From DASYSA01 sp036003885 (GTDB lineage Bacteria > Acidobacteriota > Blastocatellia > UBA7656): a stretch of 12,065 nt of DNA. Shown piece by piece: positions 7,736-12,065 of the stretch (the first letter of the stretch is position 1; each line of letters starts with the position of its first letter). The stretch is from positions 1 through 12,065 of the forward strand of contig DASYSA010000006.1 of NCBI GenBank assembly GCA_036003885.1, written 5' to 3'. A program made the position numbers and the translations under genes. The notes beneath the pieces are model-generated. The model was given only the letters and a program-made list of their open reading frames with translations. It had not been told where the DNA came from and searched no databases.

Positions 7736-7862
7736 TAACTTCTCTCCTTGCGTCCGGTTTTCCAGGGGGAAAGGACCTACAATAACCCCCGCTGATCTTC
7801 GCTAGCCACTGATACGCCGCGCGCGCGACTGAGGTCTCAAGAAAGTGCCGTCGAGTCATCAT
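7728..7862 (-). pseudogene. Remnant of a Tat-signal-peptide gene overlapping the AhpD-like gene start
   Basis: The minus-strand frame reads MMTRRHFLETSVARAAYQWLAKISGG, a clear twin-arginine signal peptide start (TRRHFLE plus an Ala-rich hydrophobic part, with some decay: Arg and Gln interrupt it). After about 25 residues the similarity stops and the frame ends at a TAG (7728-7730) inside codons 3-4 of the AhpD-like gene. No good Shine-Dalgarno site precedes it. The simplest reading is a deletion that left the 5' end of a Tat-exported enzyme gene joined to the AhpD-like gene. A translated 44-residue leader peptide is a less likely option. Confidence 0.4.
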
Positions 7863-8076
7863 ATTTGGGTGCGCTGGATCAACGACTTTTAACACACAGG
7901 ACGAGGGTTTTTCAACTTGAGCGTGGTGGAAGCGGCGGGCGCGAGGGCGGGGGCGCAATTATGACCGGCACTCAAAGGTCGCCAGCTCGAGATGTCCGCT
8001 CTTGTAGTGGGGCATCGCCATCTCATTAACACCCCATCGCTTCAGTGGGCTGTCTAGCGGCCGATGGGCTCGGTGG

Positions 8077-8092
8077 AACCGTTTTAACGGGT
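8077..8092. promoter_or_regulatory. Operator-like dyad, copy 1
   Basis: AACCGTT-TT-AACGGGT is a two-fold symmetric site with one mismatch near its end. It is the inverted partner of the dyad at 8169-8184. Size and symmetry suit a homodimeric repressor, but no regulator gene lies next to it. Confidence 0.4.
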
Positions 8093-8167
8093 TTGATCCC
8101 GCACAACGTGAGATCGGCCTTCAGTGGAGAATCTGGCGCGGAAGCCGGTGGCTACCAAACGGGCAAA

Positions 8168-8183
8168 AACCGTTAAAACGGTT
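8168..8183. promoter_or_regulatory. Operator-like dyad, copy 2
   Basis: AACCGTT-AA-AACGGTT is a perfect 16-bp palindrome (7-bp half sites, 2-bp centre). It lies about 91 bp from copy 1, close to nine helical turns, which would suit a looping dimeric regulator. No binding protein can be named. Confidence 0.4.
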
Positions 8184-8398
8184 CCAGGGTTTTCCCCGGC
8201 ACAGACACCTCACTGAGTTGAGGTGTTAATGAGATGTTCGATTACCAGCAAGCCGGCGCTCTCCGCCCATTCATCTACATGCGTCCCCGTTGCGGCGCTT
8301 CAGAGATTCTAAGGAGAGTAATAGCTCGGGATCGGTCAAGCGCGGATAACCGGCGAGTCAGCACGATCTGACCGCAGGTGGCTCGATCACCGGCATTT

Positions 8399-8403
8399 GA
8401 GGA
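8399..8403 (+). promoter_or_regulatory. Shine-Dalgarno site deciding the start of the VWA gene
   Basis: GAGGA is followed by 8 bases and ATG at 8412. This favours that ATG over the in-frame TTG at 8397, which overlaps the site. Confidence 0.6.
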
Positions 8404-8411
8404 CCAGCAGT

Positions 8412-9635
8412 ATGAAACAGACACAACTCAGCAAACTTTTCATCCCGATATTCACCTTCGTGGTCGGTGTTACGACCGCGACCGCATTGATTGCCCACTC
8501 GCTTCGGTCCGCCCCTCCCTCCCCGCCCCCCGAGCTTCCGCCCGAGCCGCCCGAGGTTTCAATGAACAGTAAGCCCTCGCTCGAGATGGTGTTTGTCCTC
8601 GACACAACCGGCTCGATGGGTGGCCTGCTCGAGGGAGCAAAACAGAAGATATGGAGCATAGTGAACGAGGTAATGCAGTCGCCGTCCCGTCCCGCAGTGC
8701 GGGTCGGCCTGGTTGCCTACAGAGATAGGGGCGATGAGTATGTCACTCGTGTCCTGCCGCTGAGCAACGATCTGGATCAGGTATATTCGACCCTGATGAA
8801 CTACAGCGCGGCTGGAGGAGGCGACACGCCTGAGGACGTCAGGCGCGCTCTCTCGGACGGCGTACATAAGGCTGGATGGTCACAACCCTCGTCCTCAATT
8901 GCACAGATCCTGTTTCTCGTGGGAGATGCTCCGCCTCACGAAGACTATCAGAACGAACCCTCGACGGAAGTCAGCGTCGCCGAAGCCTCTCGAGCCGGCA
9001 TCATCGTCAACACCATTCAGTGCGGCAACCTGTCCGAAACCACGCCGGTGTGGCAAGCGATAGCCGGCCGCGGCCAGGGGCAGTACTTCGCCATCGCCCA
9101 GAACGGCGGAGTGCAGGCGATCTCCACGCCATATGACAAAGAGATCGGAGAACTTGGTGCGAAACTTGGTTCAACTTACATGGCCTACGGCGGCGGCGCA
9201 GGCGAGGCAGGCGAGAGGCATAGGGCCGAAACGAAGGCACGTCAGGTTGAAGCGGAGGTCAAGGTTGTTGCCGACGCGGCTCCTAGTGCCGCTGCCGACC
9301 GCGCGGTGAACAAGGTGGTGAATGCGGATGCTTACATTGGGGACATGCTGCAGAGCATCGAGAATGGCTCACTCAAGTTGGACTCCGTAAAGGATGAAGA
9401 TCTACCTGGCGACTTGCGCAAGCTCTCGGCCAACGAGAGGAAGACGGAGATTGCGAGACGACTCGCCGAGCGCGCCAAGCTTCGAGCTGACATCATGGCG
9501 CTGTCGAAACAGCGCGATGAGTTCATTTCCGGTGAACGGAAGAAGCAGGTGGCGGCGGGCGGCAAGGAGAGCGGTTTCGACGTTGCGGTTTCCCGGGCCC
9601 TGAAGACGCAGGTAGAGAAGAAAGGTATCAAGTAG
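8412..9635 (+). CDS. Membrane-anchored von Willebrand factor A domain protein
   Basis: 407 residues. A hydrophobic segment (about 9-29) follows MKQTQLSK and has no clear cleavage site, so it is an anchor or uncleaved signal. A Pro/Glu-rich linker (34-49) leads to a VWA domain (about 57-240). The metal-ion-dependent adhesion site is complete: DTTGS (64-68), Thr139 in GGGDTPEDV and Asp172 in LVGDAPPHED. The DTTGSMGG form is that of the VWA subgroup seen in many large environmental genomes. The C-terminal 165 residues are Ala/Lys/Glu-rich and probably helical, with an ARRLAERAKLRADIMALSKQ stretch likely to form a coiled coil. A role in periplasmic protein binding or assembly is inferred from the domain; no AAA+ partner (MoxR) lies in the window. 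The gene ends 2 bp before a heptamer palindrome. Confidence 0.88.
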   Translation: MKQTQLSKLFIPIFTFVVGVTTATALIAHSLRSAPPSPPPELPPEPPEVSMNSKPSLEMVFVLDTTGSMGGLLEGAKQKIWSIVNEVMQSPSRPAVRVGLVAYRDRGDEYVTRVLPLSNDLDQVYSTLMNYSAAGGGDTPEDVRRALSDGVHKAGWSQPSSSIAQILFLVGDAPPHEDYQNEPSTEVSVAEASRAGIIVNTIQCGNLSETTPVWQAIAGRGQGQYFAIAQNGGVQAISTPYDKEIGELGAKLGSTYMAYGGGAGEAGERHRAETKARQVEAEVKVVADAAPSAAADRAVNKVVNADAYIGDMLQSIENGSLKLDSVKDEDLPGDLRKLSANERKTEIARRLAERAKLRADIMALSKQRDEFISGERKKQVAAGGKESGFDVAVSRALKTQVEKKGIK

Positions 9636-9636
9636 G

Positions 9637-9700
9637 GAAATGCGAATTTCGAAATGCGAAATGCGAAATTCCCACTTCGCATTTCGCACTTCGCATTTTC
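9637..9700. repeat. Heptamer-repeat hairpin between convergent genes
   Basis: Units AATGCGA, ATTTCGA, AATGCGA, AATGCGA, AATTCCC, ACTTCGC, ATTTCGC, ACTTCGC, ATTTTCT run in a strict 7-bp phase and switch strand at the central AATTCCC. This forms a hairpin of about 15 paired bases with one mismatch. It starts 2 bp after the VWA stop and ends 4 bp before the selenoprotein stop on the other strand, so it can serve as the transcript end for both. Confidence 0.8.
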
Positions 9701-9703
9701 TCT

Positions 9704-10885
9704 TCAGGGCTTCGCTTTTTTCACCTCAGGTAGAATGCGCGGCGGATAGTATCGCTTGCCCGCCGCAGTCATCTTCTGGACCTCTTTGTTCCAATTAGTC
9801 CCATAGTCACGTTCGGCATCCGACAACGCCCAGGCCTGCCGCTTGTAGTTCCAGTTGTCGGGATCGAGCCGTTGAGCCTCCTTAAAGTGAGGGATTGCGT
9901 CTGCTTTTTTGCCGTTCGCGTAGAGATGCTCCGCGAGATTGAACTCGGCATCGGCCAATGCGCGCTGCGGACCCTGCAACGCAATTCGCTTCTTTACCTC
10001 GTCCTCACTCAGCACGAACGGGCTCTTGTCCCCGTGTTTGACCCAATCGCGAATGGCATCCAAATAGGGTTCGGCGTCCATGCCGTGCAGACTTTTATAG
10101 CGATTGTCGACGAATGCAACTTCATTTGGGCGAACGATGCGACCTTGCTCGTTGATCCACACGGCCGTTGGAACGTTCACCATGCCGTAGAGTTTCGTGA
10201 CCAGGTGCGTGACGTCTGTCAGTACCGTGTACTCAGGGTTTGCGGCCTTGATCCACGGAAGGGCATCCTTCAAGCCTCCGGTATCCTGCGCCACTGAAAC
10301 GATCTCAAAGTTCTTGTCCTTCAACTCGTGATAGAGAGTTTGCCATCCTGGCAAATCAAATCGGCAGCCTCACCACGACGCCCAGGTTACCAGCAGCACT
10401 TTCTTGCCCCTGAAGTCCGATAGCGAGTGCATTTCAGCCTTCGCGTCGGGCAGCCTGAAGTCCGGCGCCATGAGAGAAGAGATGTATCCATTCTGTTGCT
10501 CGGGCATCGTTCCGAAGTACCAGACAGATTGGGCATCATCGTAGGCGACCGGATGATGAATGAGCCGCGCGAACTCGCTCATATTGAACCAGGTCGTCGG
10601 CCTGGGCTTCGTCGTGTTGAATAGGAACTCTTTGGTTCTTGCCTTCGGAATCGGATAGCAGAGCTTATCGCGGCACATGCCCTGCGGCTTCAAGACAAAC
10701 TTGGTCACGCGCGTGAGGTCGTTGAGCGACATCCATAAGTCCTTCGACTCGTTAAAAGAACCGCCGAGCTCAAAAACCTCTCCGTCGTAAATGACAGTAC
10801 GGTGAGTTCCCTCGCCGGCTTTGGCAATGGTCACCAGGACTCCGCACATCAATACAGCGTAAGCTAGAATCATGTTGCTTCTCAT
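9704..10885 (-). CDS. Secreted ResA-like WAxxUGC selenoprotein (in-frame TGA = Sec) with N-terminal CX4C domain and TPR-like tail
   Basis: The two ORFs are one frame, interrupted only by the TGA at 10372-10370. Read as selenocysteine (residue 172 of 393), the sequence is VTWASW-U-GCRFDLPGW, a thioredoxin-fold active site where a Cys is expected; Cys174 would be the resolving thiol (UGC). Before it lie a signal peptide (MRSNMILAYAVLMCGVLVTIAKA, cut after A23), an unrecognised domain of about 110 residues with a CX4C pair (C71, C76), and the redoxin start APDFRLPDAKAEMHSLSDFRGKK. After it come IVSVAQD, the conserved cis-Pro loop NVPTAVW (Pro239), and a TPR-like segment (308-341). The family matches the ResA-like WAxxUGC proteins. 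The likely role is thiol-disulfide or peroxide reduction outside the cytoplasm. Start: ATG 10885 follows AAGGAG at 6 nt; the upstream in-frame start at 10909 lacks this. Expression needs selA-D genes, which are not in the window. Confidence 0.88.
10339..10355 (-). promoter_or_regulatory. Candidate bacterial SECIS hairpin
   Basis: On the minus strand, 14 nt after the TGA, UUUGCCA pairs perfectly with UGGCAAA (7 bp) around a GGA triloop. The loop begins with G, and its first G is the 22nd base after the UGA. Bacterial SECIS elements sit directly downstream of the UGA, inside the coding region, as a short stem with a small loop having a G among its first bases, bound by SelB. This hairpin agrees in position and form. 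Confidence 0.8.
10370..10372 (-). other. In-frame TGA recoded as selenocysteine
   Basis: The codon follows GTA ACC TGG GCG TCG TGG and precedes GGC TGC CGA, so it occupies the position of the attacking Cys in a thioredoxin-like motif. Reading frame, protein similarity and the hairpin just downstream all agree on recoding. A nonsense mutation of a Cys TGC/TGT codon is the alternative. Confidence 0.85.
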
Positions 10886-10891
10886 GTGTTG

Positions 10892-10897
10892 CTCCTT
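10892..10897 (-). promoter_or_regulatory. Shine-Dalgarno site fixing the selenoprotein start
   Basis: AAGGAG on the minus strand, then six bases, then ATG (10883-10885). It places the start directly before a signal peptide and rules out the extra eight residues of the longest ORF. Confidence 0.75.
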
Positions 10898-10907
10898 TCT
10901 GATGGAC

Positions 10908-11021
10908 AATCGCGTTTCTCGCTTTACGTTTGTCGTTTCTCATTATCGTTTCGCGGCTTATGAACGGGGCAATTGGAACCTCTGAACGAAACGCGACGAT
11001 AAACGACGAGCGAAAACGATT
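10908..11021. repeat. Heptamer-repeat inverted pair upstream of the selenoprotein gene
   Basis: The left half 10908-10956 carries CGTTTCT, CGCTTTA, CGTTTGT, CGTTTCT in 7-bp phase. The right half, about 10984-11021, carries the complement-type units (CGAAACG, CGACGAT, AAACGAC, GAGCGAA, AACGATT). The two halves pair imperfectly. Unlike the other heptamer elements it precedes a gene, ending about 23 bp before the ATG, so it lies in the leader or promoter. The rest of the gap up to 11211 shows no gene or clear signal. Confidence 0.6.
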
Positions 11022-11211
11022 CATCGGCGACCGCAGATAACAAGCTCCGAGATAGTTTCGCTTCATGTTTACTCGACTATCGCCTCAGCGGCAACGCAAG
11101 AATCGCTCATCTAGAGGCTCCATCGCAAGGGCGGAGATAGAGAATGGCGTCCGGCCCTCACGGCTGGGTGCGCGTCACATTTTGCGCGAGAAGCCAGAGA
11201 CGGGGTGACGC

Positions 11212-11280
11212 GGTCAGGCACTCGATTCCACGATTTTGATGTCATCCGTCGCTTGGAATCGAGGAATCGAGTGCCTGACC
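11212..11280. repeat. REP-like 18-bp perfect inverted repeat
   Basis: GGTCAGGCACTCGATTCC (11212-11229) and its exact reverse complement (11263-11280) flank a 33-bp spacer. The spacer itself contains an additional GGAATCGA copy just before the right arm. The form is that of REP/BIME sequences mobilised by REP-associated tyrosine transposases, though no transposase is present. The right end borders the truncated Uma2 gene. Confidence 0.75.
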
Positions 11281-11601
11281 CCTCAAGAAAATGTCTCGTG
11301 GATACGGCGTGAACGTTGGGAAGCTCTGTCTAAGAAACAGCGGAATGATTACGCCCCTATCTGCCCGGACTTCGTCGTGGAGTTACGTTCCAGGACAGAC
11401 CGGCTCAAGACACTACAAGCGAAGATGGAGGAGTATGTTGCGAACGGGGCGCAGTTGGGCTGGTTGCTGGATCCGTTGCAGCACAGGGTCCACATCTATT
11501 GCCCTGGCTCTCCCGTCGAAGTCCACGACAATCCTTCGGATTTTTCCGGCGAGCCTTTGCTTAAGGGATTAGTACTCAAGCTCGAGGGAATACTCGACTA
11601 A
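11281..11601 (+). pseudogene. 5'-truncated Uma2-family (DUF820) nuclease-fold gene
   Basis: From about 11287 the frame reads QENVSWIRRERWEALSKKQ, then CPDFVVELRS, AKMEEYVANGAQLGWLLDP and HRVHIYCPGSPVEV, ending GLVLKLEGILD. This is the C-terminal 105 residues or so of the Uma2 family, whose members are normally about 180-200 residues. The first catalytic segment (typically a PDASW-like PD just before IRRERW) is missing: it reads QENVSW here. The second motif PDFVVEL is present. The frame is open up to a TTG at 11236, but that part lies in the REP-like repeat and has no similarity to Uma2. The missing N-terminal half is not found upstream, so the repeat marks a deletion or replacement end. Probably inactive. 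Confidence 0.75.
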
Positions 11602-11625
11602 GCGCAAATAGCAACGCCACTCCAG

Positions 11626-12065
11626 TCAATTGCAGGCGCCTCGCGCGACCGAGAACAGCCGCCACTCTCCGGCCACACCTTTCAGCACGTGTTCGCCTCG
11701 GTCTTCGAATGCGATGCCTGAACCGGCTACCAGGTCCTTCACCGTCCTGGAAACCAGCACCTCGCCAGGCTCCGCCTTATCCACCACCTGTTCGCCAATA
11801 TCAACAGCCATACCGGTCACTCGATGATCGGTGATGTCGCATTCTCCGGTATGCAGGCCGGCTTTTGTTTCGATACCGAGCCTGATGGCTGCTTCTCGGA
11901 TTGCGCAGGCGGTTCGGATGGCCCTTGCCGGCCCATCGAAGGTAGCCAGGAATCCGTCTGAGGCGATCTCGATATCGCGTCCCCGGAACCACTCGACCTC
12001 TTTCCTGACCTGGGTGTGATAGCGATCCAGAAGTTCCGCCCATCGAGCTTCTGAAGGAACGGCAG
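11626..12065 (-). CDS. Class III adenylate/guanylate cyclase, C-terminal part, with altered catalytic residues
   Basis: The frame is open to the right edge (first full codon at 12063), giving 145 residues and a stop at 11626. The order ARWAELLDRYHTQVRKEVEWFRGRDIEIASDGFLATFDGPARAIR, KAGLHTGE, then EPGEVLVSRTVKDLVAGSGIAFEDRGEHVLKGVAGEWRLFSV is the C-terminal half of the cyclase homology domain found in LuxR- or hydrolase-fused cyclases. The metal-binding Asp of SDGF (visible residue 36) is kept. The segment normally VHIGARV, which supplies the transition-state residues, reads VDIGEQV (87-93), with Gln for the Arg and Asp for the His/Asn. Activity may be reduced or lost. The N-terminal domains lie outside the window. 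It converges with the Uma2 remnant, 24 bp apart. Confidence 0.88.
   Translation of the reverse strand, partial: AVPSEARWAELLDRYHTQVRKEVEWFRGRDIEIASDGFLATFDGPARAIRTACAIREAAIRLGIETKAGLHTGECDITDHRVTGMAVDIGEQVVDKAEPGEVLVSRTVKDLVAGSGIAFEDRGEHVLKGVAGEWRLFSVARGACN

Larger units (their letters stand above)
8019..8236. repeat. Nested inverted repeats in the divergent intergenic region
   Basis: The outer arms CATCTCATTAACACC (8019-8033) and GGTGTTAATGAGATG (8222-8236) are perfect 15-bp inverted repeats. The inner arms at 8074-8090 and 8170-8186 are perfect 17-bp inverted repeats carrying AACCGTT. A further 8-bp hairpin, ACACCTCA/TGAGGTGT (8205-8226), overlaps the right outer arm. No target-site duplication is visible. 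The gap 7863-8411 holds no other gene that I can see. It separates the AhpD-like/esterase operon (-) from the VWA gene (+), so it must contain both promoters. The structure could be a small non-autonomous mobile element or a shared control region. Confidence 0.7.

Noticed and set aside
8240..8400. Promoter for the VWA gene
   Set aside because: TTGCGG near 8289 has no -10 partner at proper spacing; no site good enough to report.
9637..9700. Classical intrinsic terminator for the VWA gene
   Set aside because: The hairpin is real, but the following T-run (ATTTTCTCTTC) is weak; kept as a repeat with possible terminating effect.
10370..10909. Frameshift or nonsense pseudogene explanation for the split redoxin gene
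   Set aside because: There is no frameshift; the TGA is at the exact Cys/Sec position, Cys174 and the rest of the fold are intact, and a SECIS-like hairpin follows. A recent nonsense mutation is possible but less likely.
11831..12043. Other frames overlapping the cyclase fragment
   Set aside because: The cyclase frame on the minus strand explains the whole interval to the right edge.

Overview
The window looks like a chromosomal segment of a high-GC, Gram-negative soil-type bacterium. My best guess is Acidobacteriota, probably Blastocatellia. The reasons are an Oar-like TonB-dependent receptor, secreted Blastocatellia-style proteins, an Uma2-family gene, a LuxR/cyclase-type class III cyclase fragment, and many short palindromic intergenic repeats. 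The lineage is an inference from gene style, not from a marker gene.

Layout, left to right. (1) 1-2410, + strand: 3' part of a large Oar-like outer-membrane receptor, cut by the left edge. (2) 2423-2547: a 27-bp inverted-repeat element. (3) 2622-3656, +: a bacterial enhancer-binding-protein homologue with an intact Fis-type HTH but degenerate ATPase and sigma54-contact motifs. (4) 3703-4947, -: a secreted Cys-rich protein of unknown function, started at a GTG with a good Shine-Dalgarno site. (5) 5036-5251: a heptamer-repeat palindrome. (6) 5256-6101, -: a SirB1-type transglutaminase-fold/TPR protein. (7) 6281-6308: a strong intrinsic terminator, ending a two-gene - strand operon of an AhpD-like carboxymuconolactone-decarboxylase family protein (7301-7735) and a secreted esterase (6333-7298). 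A remnant of a Tat signal-peptide gene lies just upstream. (8) 7960-8400: a gene-free region with nested inverted repeats and two operator-like dyads. (9) 8412-9635, +: a membrane-anchored VWA protein. (10) 9704-10885, -: a selenoprotein gene, discussed below. (11) 10908-11280: gene-free, with one more heptamer palindrome and a REP-like 18-bp inverted repeat. (12) 11281-11601, +: a 5'-truncated Uma2 gene. (13) 11626-12065, -: C-terminal part of a class III nucleotide cyclase with altered catalytic residues, cut by the right edge.

The most important result is that what looks like two separate ORFs at 9704-10354 and 10370-10909 is one gene. Both are in the same frame, and the only interruption is a TGA that falls exactly at the redox-active position of a thioredoxin/ResA-like motif (WASW-U-G-C-R). 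A perfect 7-bp hairpin with a GGA loop lies 14 nt after the TGA and fits a bacterial SECIS element. The product is a secreted ResA-like WAxxUGC selenoprotein with an extra N-terminal CX4C domain and a C-terminal TPR-like tail.

A second theme is a set of 7-bp-period, palindromic short repeats. They are fitted within a few bases of stop codons at three gene ends, and a fourth copy lies upstream of the selenoprotein gene. Several genes here (regulator, cyclase, Uma2) keep their fold or DNA-binding parts but lack expected catalytic residues or an end, so the region mixes working genes with decaying or repurposed ones.
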